Positions 46,068-53,920 of a stretch of 64,000 nt of DNA are shown piece by piece. The notes below the pieces were generated by a model that saw only the letters and a list, made by a program, of their open reading frames with translations, did no database searches and was not told where the DNA came from. The position numbers and the translations under genes were made by a program. The DNA is taken from the NCBI RefSeq assembly GCF_001294335.1, contig NZ_LGKG01000151.1, positions 1 through 64,000 on the forward strand, given 5' to 3'. Position 1 is the first letter of the stretch. The number at the start of each line of letters is the position of its first letter. Source of the DNA: Streptomyces chattanoogensis (GTDB taxonomy: Bacteria > Actinomycetota > Actinomycetes > Streptomycetales > Streptomycetaceae).

Positions 46068-46407
46068 CGGTGATCTACCGGGCGTCGGTCGTTGTCCTGT
46101 GTCCGGACGGGACCGCCTTCGACCTCGGCGGCATCATGTCGGCCTCCCCCGGCCGGGCCCTGGGATGGCTACGGAAGCGGGCCGAGCAGGTGGCCGTCCA
46201 GTTAGGCGCTCCGTATGACGGCGCGGTGCGCAAGTGTTTCTGGGGGACGAGGGCGAGTACCAGTGGACGCTGTACGGGCTCGCGGCCGACTTTCCGTTCA
46301 GGCTCACCGCCGATGACGGGGACGGGTGCACGTACGTCCTCGCCGTACGGGCCGAGGACGGCACCGGAGCGCGGCACAGTCAGGAGGCGGCATGGCTGGC
46401 GGCGTGA
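46058..46407 (+). pseudogene. conserved hypothetical protein of the AbaA-type locus, frameshifted
   Basis: The GTG at 46058, overlapping the preceding gene by ten bases, reads VIYRASVVVLCPDGTAFDLG and continues to GAPYDGAVRKCF at about 46240. The expected second half (LGDEGEYQWTLYGLAADFPF, then DDGDGCTYVLAVRAEDG) is in another frame ending at 46407. A single-base indel near 46239 explains this. The protein is a conserved unknown normally following the ATPase gene in these loci. It is the second frameshift within 600 bases. Confidence 0.7.
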
Positions 46408-46823
46408 CACCGGGCCCGTTCACCCTCCTCCCCGGCTACTGGTGTGAGCGGTTCGTTTATTCGTCCCTGTATACGGAGGTGCCCGTCTCCTGGGCCGTCA
46501 TGACCACGACCAGTGCCGTACCGGCAGTGCGCTGCATCAACGCGGACGCGCGGCGGATGGCGTTCGGGCTGCCCGAACGGGAGCGGCTGCGGGCGCTGGA
46601 CCGGATGGGACGGCAGAAGCCGCTCGGGGCGATGGCCGCACTCCACCGGGGCGAGCCCTGCGGGCTGGGGCTCAAACTGGGCGGGGCCTGGGTGGAGTGG
46701 TCGGCCCGGCCGGTGCTGTTTCTCCCGCTGGCCGGCCGCACGCAGCCGACTTGCCCGCGTACGGACGAACTGCGGGAGGGGTTCGGTGCGCCTCTGACGA
46801 TGGCAGCCGATGACTGCTCGTAG
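46392..46823 (+). CDS. conserved hypothetical protein of the AbaA-type locus
   Basis: A 143-residue protein starting MAGGVTPGPFTLLPGYWCER inside the end of the preceding frameshifted gene (16-base overlap). The middle part has YTEVPVSWAVMTTTSAVPAVRCINADARRMA and an Arg-rich helix. No signal peptide or known motif. Its place at the end of the ATPase-hypothetical set suggests it belongs to the same unit. Function unknown. Confidence 0.65.
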   Translation: MAGGVTPGPFTLLPGYWCERFVYSSLYTEVPVSWAVMTTTSAVPAVRCINADARRMAFGLPERERLRALDRMGRQKPLGAMAALHRGEPCGLGLKLGGAWVEWSARPVLFLPLAGRTQPTCPRTDELREGFGAPLTMAADDCS

Positions 46824-46936
46824 CCTGACGCCGAGACAACTCCGGGGAGCTCTGGCGCCGGCACCAGAACCCCCCGGTTGGTTGACCGCGGTTCGCAGCC
46901 CGTTACCGCTCCGACCGTGGTCTCAGTAGAGGTGGA

Positions 46937-47248
46937 TCACCAGCTGAAGTAGCCGTGGGAGATCCACCCGGAGACGCCGCTGTCGACGTCGTAGACCTTG
47001 TCCCACTGGCCGTCACTGGAGACGTCCCGGTGCGCCAGCCGTTCGCCGGTGTAGCACAGGCCGAGAACCGCGCCCGACGTGCTCGGGGTGGAGCGGATGC
47101 GCACACCGTCCCCGGTGCAGTGGCCGTAGACGTCGTCGGCGTAGGCCGGCGTGGACAGCGTCGCGCCACCGATGGCGGCGGCGAGCACCAGGCCCGTCAG
47201 CGCGAAGGCGCGCTTGCGGGTGTTCTTCCCCCGTACTGCAAAGGTCAC
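46937..47248 (-). CDS. secreted SH3b-domain protein
   Basis: A 103-residue exported protein. The GTG at 47248 follows AGGAG. The signal peptide (KNTRKRAFALTGLVLAAAIG, cleaved near STPAYA-DD) is followed by a short bacterial SH3 domain: GDGVRIRSTPSTSGAVLGLCYTG and WDKVYDVDSGVSGWISHGYF. Two cysteines probably form a disulfide. SH3b domains bind cell-wall peptides. Single-domain secreted forms are common in Streptomyces. Confidence 0.88.
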   Translation of the reverse strand: MTFAVRGKNTRKRAFALTGLVLAAAIGGATLSTPAYADDVYGHCTGDGVRIRSTPSTSGAVLGLCYTGERLAHRDVSSDGQWDKVYDVDSGVSGWISHGYFSW

Positions 47249-47279
47249 AACTACTCCTGTGTGAGCAGAGAAGCCGACC

Positions 47280-47325
47280 AAGACGATCTTGATCGGACAA
47301 AAGATAGCATGTCCATGATCGTCTT
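47280..47325 (-). repeat. nine-base inverted repeat upstream of the SH3b gene
   Basis: AAGACGATC (47280-47288) and its exact complement GATCGTCTT (47317-47325) flank 28 AT-richer bases. It may be a regulator's site in the SH3b promoter or the terminator of the upstream membrane-protein gene. Confidence 0.5.
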
Positions 47326-47375
47326 CGGTCGTCGCTGCCCGCACCGCCGCTACGAACGCAGGGGCCGTTGCCGTA

Positions 47376-47744
47376 CTAATGAACGGAGCCGAGCAGCTGG
47401 ATGAAGAGCAGGAGCAGGCCGATGAGGGAGCCTGGCGCGAGGACCGCAAGGATGATGCGGGCGGCGACGTACTGCCTGCGCCAGGGCAGGATCCAGCTGG
47501 CCGTAAGAAGAGCGACGGGGATGACCAGCCCGGCCGCGAACGACCAGAAGAGGACGTTGAAGTCGTCCTGCTCGGTGGCTGAGCACGCATCACAGGCCAT
47601 CGGCGACAGCATGAGCACCGTGAAGGCGAACGGTGCCACGATCACGGTGACGATGGTCGCGATGCACGGCGCGATCCATGCTCCCCAGTGGCGGTCGTCC
47701 ATGGTGGTGGCCGGCATACCGGGAGGTGGCATGTAGGAGGTCAT
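47376..47744 (-). CDS. small membrane protein of unknown function
   Basis: A 122-residue protein with three membrane segments (WIAPCIATIVTVIVAPFAFTV, VLFWSFAAGLVIPVALLTASW, IILAVLAPGSLIGLLLLFIQ) and a short Cys-containing loop (MACDACSATEQDD). No family recognised. Same strand as the SH3b gene, 127 bases upstream of it. The ribosome site is weak. Confidence 0.65.
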   Translation of the reverse strand: MTSYMPPPGMPATTMDDRHWGAWIAPCIATIVTVIVAPFAFTVLMLSPMACDACSATEQDDFNVLFWSFAAGLVIPVALLTASWILPWRRQYVAARIILAVLAPGSLIGLLLLFIQLLGSVH

Positions 47745-47849
47745 GCACGTCAGCCAAGCCGCGGGGCCGCCACCCGCACATGAGCCCGCGTACTCAGGAA
47801 CACCGGACCGCGGTCCCCAGTTGCGCCGGCCGTCCGCACTCCGCCCGCG

Positions 47850-50003
47850 TTACCGCGCGCCAGGCGGCGAATCGCTCGGTCGGGCGCCGTCATCCGGCAC
47901 GACACTGCCCAGCCACAGGACGTCGCGGGCGCGCGTCATGGCGACAAAGAGCTGACTGCGGGCGAGTTCGGCCCGTTCTCGCGCGGTCTCCGGAAGGCGG
48001 TCCATGGGTACCTGTCCGTCATCCGACAGACCGGTGCCGAGAAGGCGGCCGCTGTCGTGCAGGCCCTCGTCGTGCCGCGGCAGATACACCCGTTTGAATT
48101 CCAGGCCCTTGGCCCGTCGATAGCTGCCGAGCTTCACCGCCTCGACCGGGTGGCCGTCGTAATGCTCCAGCGAGCACACCGGGATGCCCTCCTTGGTGAG
48201 CAGCCGGTGGCAGCGCTCGATGGCTCGTTTCGACGGGCACAGCACGGCGGTGTCGGCCTGTTGCTCCGGTGACAGTGCGCGCAGCGCGTCCAGGAGGGCA
48301 CGGTCGTGCTCGGCTTCCGTGGGCTTGACCACGTACTGCACCTGCCCGTCGTAGTACGTCAGGTCCACATCGCGGCGGCCGGGGGTGCGCAGGCCGTCGA
48401 TGTCGTCGAAGGTGTCCTCGGCGACCACCCCGAGGGCCGTGTCCAGGATCTCCTTGCTGTTGCGGTAGTTGACCCGGAGCACCTGGCCGCGGTCACCGCG
48501 GACATCGATCCCGGCTTCTGACAGGCGGAAACCGCCTGGATACACCGCCTGTTGGCCGTCGCCGATCAGCAGTAGGCCGTTGGCAGCGTTACCGACGAGG
48601 GCATGCAGCAGCCGTACCCCCACCAGGGTCAGGTCCTGCACCTCGTCCACGATCACGGCGGTGTAGGGAGCCGGACCGGAGTGCTTGGCCGCCTCCGCCA
48701 GAGCCAGGGCCAGGACGTCATTGAAGTCGTGTACGCCGCGGCCGGCCCGGTAGGACTCGTACTCCTCGTACAGCTTCCAGACCGCCTGCCGGTGCGGCCG
48801 CCGAAGGCTCGAGCGGCGGCGGCGCCGGGGCACCGCCGCGTACTCGTCGAAGCTGGTGATGCCCCGGCCCTTGATGACGCAGTTGATCTCGTCCTGCCAG
48901 TAGTGCGGTACGGGGTCGATCTCCTCCAGGCAGCTGCCTCGCCCTGCCCGCGTCCAGGCACGGAAGAAGGCAGTCTCCGCCTTGTTCTTGTCGAGGCGGA
49001 CGGACACACCTCGTGCGCGCAGATACTCCTGCGCCCAGGAATGCAGACTGCGGAAGTCGATCCGGTCCGCGGTGGCCGGTGCCATGGACTTGAGGAAGGT
49101 GGCCTGCACCCGGGGCAGGTTGTTGGCGAAGGTGACGTACAGAATCCGGCCGTTGGTGCGCTGCGCCAGGTGAGCCGCGCGGTGCAGTCCGACGACCGTC
49201 TTGCCGGTGCCCGCCGGGCCGCTGATGCGCGCGGGCCCGGCCCAGTTACGGCGTACCAGCGCGACCTGATCCGGATGCAGAAAGGTCATCCATTGCTCGA
49301 TGGGCGCCTGCCGGGCCTCGTCGAGCGTCGCCTCGACCAGCCCGTCGAGGTCGAAGAGCCCGTCGGCCACCGGCACCTGTGGGTGGTCGGGCCGCTGCGG
49401 GGAGGGCGTGGCGCCCGGATCCTCGTACTCGGGGAACACCCGCTCCAGATGGTCGGCGATGGCACGTACCGACGCGGCGGACAGTCTGCCCCGTTCGCGC
49501 ACCAGTGCCGGCCCGATGTTGTGTTCGCCCAGCAGCCGGATCCTGCCGAGCGCAACGTCCAGCCGACGCCCGGCGAACACCATGACCGGGCGTACCGCCA
49601 CTGGGGACAGCCCGAGCGATGCCACCGCCGATTCCGCGGTCCTTGTCATGGCCGTCAGCTTGCGGGCATCCGCGTCCCGTGATTCTCCCCCGGCGATCAG
49701 CCGCCCGTCGCATATCTCCGGAGCTGCACGCCAGTTCTTGACGTCGATGACGAAGACCCCGCCGGGTCCGATCAGCAGCATGTCCACATTGGCCGCCCGG
49801 GTACCGGGCCAGTGCCGGTCGACGAGCAGCCGCCACCCCTGCTCCCGTAACACCAGCAGCTGCGCCGCGACCTGCTGCTCCCCCTCGCTCGCCGCCTCCC
49901 ACCGGCGGGCTTCCTGCCTGGCGGCCTGCCATTGCTCGCGTAACCGCCGCTCCTGCCGTCGCGCCTCCTGCGCCCGCCGCGACGCCGAACCACCTGCCGC
50001 CAT
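47850..50003 (-). CDS. NERD nuclease-related domain fused to UvrD-like helicase
   Basis: A 717-residue protein; the ATG follows GGGAGG. After an Arg/Gln-rich coiled coil comes a NERD domain (about 40-150) with NVDMLLIGPGGVFVIDVKNW, the restriction-nuclease-like D...DxK pattern. The SF1 helicase core has Walker A GPAGTGKT near residue 259, the Walker B-type VIVDEVQDL near 452, GDGQQAVYPGG and motif VI FVAMTRARD near 689. NERD-helicases occur in DNA repair and anti-phage islands. It lies 110 bases downstream of the cyclase/effector operon on the same strand and may be part of that defence locus. Confidence 0.88.
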   Translation of the reverse strand: MAAGGSASRRAQEARRQERRLREQWQAARQEARRWEAASEGEQQVAAQLLVLREQGWRLLVDRHWPGTRAANVDMLLIGPGGVFVIDVKNWRAAPEICDGRLIAGGESRDADARKLTAMTRTAESAVASLGLSPVAVRPVMVFAGRRLDVALGRIRLLGEHNIGPALVRERGRLSAASVRAIADHLERVFPEYEDPGATPSPQRPDHPQVPVADGLFDLDGLVEATLDEARQAPIEQWMTFLHPDQVALVRRNWAGPARISGPAGTGKTVVGLHRAAHLAQRTNGRILYVTFANNLPRVQATFLKSMAPATADRIDFRSLHSWAQEYLRARGVSVRLDKNKAETAFFRAWTRAGRGSCLEEIDPVPHYWQDEINCVIKGRGITSFDEYAAVPRRRRRSSLRRPHRQAVWKLYEEYESYRAGRGVHDFNDVLALALAEAAKHSGPAPYTAVIVDEVQDLTLVGVRLLHALVGNAANGLLLIGDGQQAVYPGGFRLSEAGIDVRGDRGQVLRVNYRNSKEILDTALGVVAEDTFDDIDGLRTPGRRDVDLTYYDGQVQYVVKPTEAEHDRALLDALRALSPEQQADTAVLCPSKRAIERCHRLLTKEGIPVCSLEHYDGHPVEAVKLGSYRRAKGLEFKRVYLPRHDEGLHDSGRLLGTGLSDDGQVPMDRLPETARERAELARSQLFVAMTRARDVLWLGSVVPDDGARPSDSPPGAR

Positions 50004-50112
50004 ATCTCGTCCCTCCCAAGCGGAGCAATGACCATAGGCCGTTCCAGGAACGGCATGTAAGGGCGCACGATCGGCACCCGGGGGCAGCTACCGGGGCACG
50101 GATACCCGGAGC

Positions 50113-50745
50113 TCAGAGCGTTGTCCGCAGCACCGCTGCCCATTGCGGCAGCGCGGCCAGCACCAGCACGATGCCGGTCTCGATCCAGCGGTACTTGGCG
50201 CGGATGATCTCGCTGGTGGTCTGCAGCGAGGCGAGCAGCGGGCCGGTCGGATCGTGCGCCATCCGCTCGAATGCGCGGCTCAGGGGCTCCGTGTCCGGCC
50301 CTTGTGCGATGTGTTCGAAGTACCCCGGGACATCAGTGGAGAGGTGTCTGCCCCGTCGCCGCCGGGGAGTGAGGGCGCAGATGAAGCTGGCGACAGCCAG
50401 CAGCGCAATGATCACCGCGCTCCACCACAGCACACCGGCCCACCCGGGCGTCGGCGCCTGACCGCTCGCCGCCGTCCGGGTCACGGTCATGAAGGCGCCC
50501 AGCATTGCGCCGATGAAGCCGAGCAGGATGGCCGCCTTGGTGTCGGCCCGTACGATCTCGGCGCTGTTGGCAGCCATGAAGCGTTCCATGGCCGCCAGCG
50601 TTTCCGGCTGCGGTGCGGCGACGGCGGCGGCGACGGCGGACGACCGGGGAAGCCGGCCACGGCGCGCTCGATGCAGCCGGTGGAGCGGGGACGCAGGCGG
50701 CCCGGGTCGGCGGACTGCGGGCCGACGCACAGAGATACGGGTCAT
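50113..50745 (-). CDS. DUF5706/PycTM-like membrane effector protein
   Basis: A 210-residue protein; the ATG at 50745 overlaps the preceding stop (ATGA). A basic ~60-residue N-terminus leads into RADTKAAILLGFIGAMLGAF, a second helix (LWWSAVIIALLAVASFICAL) ending in TPRRR, a cytoplasmic segment YFEHIAQG with TTSEIIRAKYRWIE, and a last membrane helix. The ADTKA start, Pro-Arg after helix 2 and the I..AKY segment match DUF5706 membrane effectors of Pycsar anti-phage systems. Last gene of the four-gene unit led by a cyclase homologue. Membrane disruption on cyclic-nucleotide binding is the inferred role. Confidence 0.75.
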   Translation of the reverse strand: MTRISVRRPAVRRPGPPASPLHRLHRARRGRLPRSSAVAAAVAAPQPETLAAMERFMAANSAEIVRADTKAAILLGFIGAMLGAFMTVTRTAASGQAPTPGWAGVLWWSAVIIALLAVASFICALTPRRRRGRHLSTDVPGYFEHIAQGPDTEPLSRAFERMAHDPTGPLLASLQTTSEIIRAKYRWIETGIVLVLAALPQWAAVLRTTL

Positions 50746-51698
50746 ACCGGCGGCCGCCCCGGTCGGTCCCACGGCCGGCCGCTGCCACCGCCCTGCGGCT
50801 CACTCTGCGGGGGCACCCGACGGCCGAGGGATACCAGCCGGTCCCGCAGGACCTTGGAGAGCTCTCCCTGCTCCTCCTCCGTCAGCTTGCGCAGCAAGCC
50901 CGCCATTTCGTCCTGCCAGTTGGGCTCCTCCCGGACCAGGCCCTGGTTGCCCGCCACCCAGTTCAGTACATCCGGGACCTGGTCGGGATGGCGCAGGAGC
51001 CACAGGGCGGCGAGTGATGCGGGGCCACCACGGACCGCCTGCAGGCAGAAGTCGTACTCCTCCCGGCGGCTGGCGGTCCAGGCATGCGGCAGTCCGCCGC
51101 CGCCCGCGGGCGCCAGCAGCAGTTCGCCGTCCGCATCGCGCGAGCGGACGTCCGTGACCCGGTACGTGAGACCGCAGTCCGCAAGTTCCTGCGCCCCGGC
51201 CAGCCGCTCCTGCACCTCCGCAGCACCCAGCGGCCGGCCGGCCGACGCATAGGCGCTCTCCAGGTCCCGCAGCCGCCCGTCCAGGTCCTTGCGTACGGCG
51301 TCCCAGCCGTCGCCGGTCCGGGCCCGTACGACCTGGGCCGGGTCGTGGACCCACCATTGCAGCCGCACCTCGACCGGCTCGGGCCCGTACTCGTCGCGCA
51401 GCCGGACGGCCCGGGTCGCGGGGCGCTCCGCGAGCGAGACGTGGTAGGCGCGGTCGTAGCCGCCCCGCAGCTTGCGGGCCGCGGGGTCCCACATCGCGAC
51501 GGCCTCGTCCTCGGCCGTGTCGTACGGGGAACGCCCGCGCCGCCCGCGCCGTCGGGGCCACAGCACCTCGTGCTCCCCGTCCGGGCTGCTGAGCACCAGC
51601 GCCCTGTCGTGGCGGCCCGACCAGCGATGGCGCAGGATCTCCCGCCAGGGGGCGTGGGTGGCGGGCGTGTACAGGGGCTGGGCCTGCTCGGCCGTCAT
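50742..51698 (-). CDS. operon protein of unknown function, possibly SPFH-like
   Basis: A 318-residue protein joined by ATGA overlaps to the P-loop gene before it and the membrane effector after it. The central region VEVRLQWWVHDPAQVVRART with a following helix-rich segment and GLTYRVTDVRSRDADGELLL resembles an SPFH/band-7 domain, with strands, a V-x-DP turn and a long helix. A C-terminal helical part follows (EEEQGELSKVLRDRLVSLG). There is no membrane segment, which is unusual for SPFH proteins. The assignment is tentative. Confidence 0.6.
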   Translation of the reverse strand: MTAEQAQPLYTPATHAPWREILRHRWSGRHDRALVLSSPDGEHEVLWPRRRGRRGRSPYDTAEDEAVAMWDPAARKLRGGYDRAYHVSLAERPATRAVRLRDEYGPEPVEVRLQWWVHDPAQVVRARTGDGWDAVRKDLDGRLRDLESAYASAGRPLGAAEVQERLAGAQELADCGLTYRVTDVRSRDADGELLLAPAGGGGLPHAWTASRREEYDFCLQAVRGGPASLAALWLLRHPDQVPDVLNWVAGNQGLVREEPNWQDEMAGLLRKLTEEEQGELSKVLRDRLVSLGRRVPPQSEPQGGGSGRPWDRPGRPPV

Positions 51699-53920
51699 GG
51701 CATCCTCCGGTGGTGGTGTGCGGTGGTGCTGCGCGGCGCTCGGCCGCTCCGCCAGGCCTCCAGCGCCTCATCCGCGAAGCGCTTGCCGGGCAGGGCCGGG
51801 GACTCGTCCTGGGCGAGCACGGCGAACAAACGCAGGACGCCGGTGGCGGGACGGTCCGGCTGTACCAGGTCTTCCGCCAGGGCGAACAGCAGGATCTCCA
51901 CAGCGGCGTGGTAGTTGTCGTCCCACAGGGCGGCGGTGCACCAGCTGTGTACCGCCCCGGCCGTGGCGCCGAAATATTCCTCGTCATTGAGCGTGCGGCG
52001 GATCAGATCGACGGTCCGTGCCGCGAACTCGCCCTCGGTGATGAGCTGTTCGGCGAACCATTCCGCCCCGCTGCGGAACAGGGCGGGCAGCGTACGGAAC
52101 GCCAGCCCGGCCTCCGTGCCGTCCGCCTCCGACCAGTCCGCCAGCCTCCGGAAGACCGCGGTCTGGCTGCCGCCCACGAACAGGTTCACCAGCGCCAGGC
52201 GCATCACCCGGTCGACCTTGGCATCACGTTTGTCGTCCAGCTCCCGCGCGAGCCGGCTGAGCAGGCGCAGGGCACGCTCCGGCCGGGCGGCACCGAAGTC
52301 CGTGCCGCAGGCATGGGCGACCGTCCAGCGCAGTTTCCAGCCCTGCGCCCTGCTCCATCGGTCCAGCCGGTATTTGACCTCACTGGCCAGGACGGGATCC
52401 TCCGCCGCCACGCCCAGGGCGTGCACGGCCAGTTTGCGGCTTGTGGTGTGGTCGGACGTGGCAAGAGCCTGGATGTGCGCCAGTGCGCTGCGGCCGCCGC
52501 CCCAGCTCGCTGCCATCCCCATGACGCGGCCGACGGCCCCGGTCAGCTCGTCGTCCAGTCCCACCCCCTCCAGCCAGTCCGTGAGCAGCTCCGGCAGCTG
52601 CCCGAACTCCCGCCAGACATACCTGAGGACGGCCTCCGCCTGCCGGTGCCGGGTGAACCGGACGGGTTCGACGGCGTAGTCGTGGCCGGAGGTGGCACGG
52701 ATCTCCCGAGGGGAACACTCCGCGCGGACCGTGCGCAGCAGATCGTCCATCGACCTCCGGAAGACGAAGTCGGGGTTGGGCCGGGGCTGCTGCGCCTGCC
52801 CCGGGCCCTCCCCGTCCCGTGGCACGAGGACGGCGTCCAGTCTCCCGTCCGCACGCGCCAGCAGCCGTTGCGCCTGGTCCCGGACGATCCGGCGGTCCAG
52901 CCCTTCGAAGACACAGGTCGCCAGGAGGAAGGCCAGCCCGTCGGGGTCGTTGAGGAGCTTCTTGAGCAGATCGGGCACCTCCTTCCCGGCGAGGAAGCTC
53001 AGCCGGTCGCGGAGGTCGCCGGCGTCCGTACCGCCGTCCTCGGCGCTGGTGATCGCGGTCACCAGCTCCGCCACCTGTACGGGCACCAGCTGCGGCGCCA
53101 GCAGCTCGTCCAGGAGGTCGGTCTCCAGCCCTGCCAGCAGTCGGCTGCGCGTGGCCGCGTCGGGTACGGCATCGGCGAGCCGGGCGGCGAAGACGTCGTG
53201 TGGCGGCGGGGGGCTGTAGCGCACGACGGTCAGATGCAGATCGCGTTCCAGGTCCCGTACCAGCTCCGGGTCGTCCGGCAGCACGATCAGCAGGCAGGCA
53301 TCGGCGTCCCGCAGCCGGTTGCGCAGACTGGCGATGACTCCCGCCTTGAGGAACCGTCGGTCGGGCACGCCTTCCAGAAGACAGCCGCGCGCATCGCCGC
53401 GCCTGGGGCTCCATCGAGAGAGGTCCAGATCGCTGTCGAGGGCGCGCAGGGCCATGCCGTTGTTGTTGTGGCGGCGCAGCAGGTTGAGCGCGGTCGTACG
53501 CCGGCCCGTTCCCGGTTCGCCGGACAGGAAAAGGATCCGGGAGGTGAGTTCCCCAAGTGCCGCGCCGAAACAGGCGGGTTCGGCGAACCCGGCCCCGGCT
53601 TCCAGGATTTCCTGGGCCGAGACGGGCCCCTCGTGCGACTCCAGCCGCCGCCCCGCCTGCTCGCCGGGACCACCGTGGTTACCGACATGCTGGCCCCCGC
53701 TGAGCGCGCCCATGTTGATGGCGGCCTGGGGCGCGTGGACGAACTGCACCGACCGGTCCTGGGGCAGCGAAGCCAGCGAGGCGTCGAGGAAGTCGGCAAT
53801 GGCGTCCTCCCATGCGTCACCCGGCTCGGGCGGCTCGTCCCCGGCTGCGGCCCCCGCCTCCTTCGCGGCCTCCGGCCCGGCCTCCGATGCCGCTGCCGCC
53901 GTCTCGTCCTCGGTGCTCAC
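51695..53920 (-). CDS. STAND-like P-loop protein
   Basis: A 741-residue protein in the middle of the operon, with ATGA overlaps at both ends. Acidic N-terminus, then a predicted recruitment motif AINMGALSGGQHVGN (67-81). A degenerate P-loop FLSGEPGTGRRTTAL (about 132-146) has Arg replacing the usual Lys, with an acidic strand ACLLIVLPDD. The C-terminal ~400 residues are helical repeats (for example ARELDDKRDAKVDRVMRLAL) of the kind that sense ligands in STAND NTPases. The motif near the N-terminus is nearly the same as in the cyclase tail, suggesting they assemble. ATPase activity is uncertain because of the altered P-loop. Confidence 0.7.
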   Translation of the reverse strand: MSTEDETAAAASEAGPEAAKEAGAAAGDEPPEPGDAWEDAIADFLDASLASLPQDRSVQFVHAPQAAINMGALSGGQHVGNHGGPGEQAGRRLESHEGPVSAQEILEAGAGFAEPACFGAALGELTSRILFLSGEPGTGRRTTALNLLRRHNNNGMALRALDSDLDLSRWSPRRGDARGCLLEGVPDRRFLKAGVIASLRNRLRDADACLLIVLPDDPELVRDLERDLHLTVVRYSPPPPHDVFAARLADAVPDAATRSRLLAGLETDLLDELLAPQLVPVQVAELVTAITSAEDGGTDAGDLRDRLSFLAGKEVPDLLKKLLNDPDGLAFLLATCVFEGLDRRIVRDQAQRLLARADGRLDAVLVPRDGEGPGQAQQPRPNPDFVFRRSMDDLLRTVRAECSPREIRATSGHDYAVEPVRFTRHRQAEAVLRYVWREFGQLPELLTDWLEGVGLDDELTGAVGRVMGMAASWGGGRSALAHIQALATSDHTTSRKLAVHALGVAAEDPVLASEVKYRLDRWSRAQGWKLRWTVAHACGTDFGAARPERALRLLSRLARELDDKRDAKVDRVMRLALVNLFVGGSQTAVFRRLADWSEADGTEAGLAFRTLPALFRSGAEWFAEQLITEGEFAARTVDLIRRTLNDEEYFGATAGAVHSWCTAALWDDNYHAAVEILLFALAEDLVQPDRPATGVLRLFAVLAQDESPALPGKRFADEALEAWRSGRAPRSTTAHHHRRMP

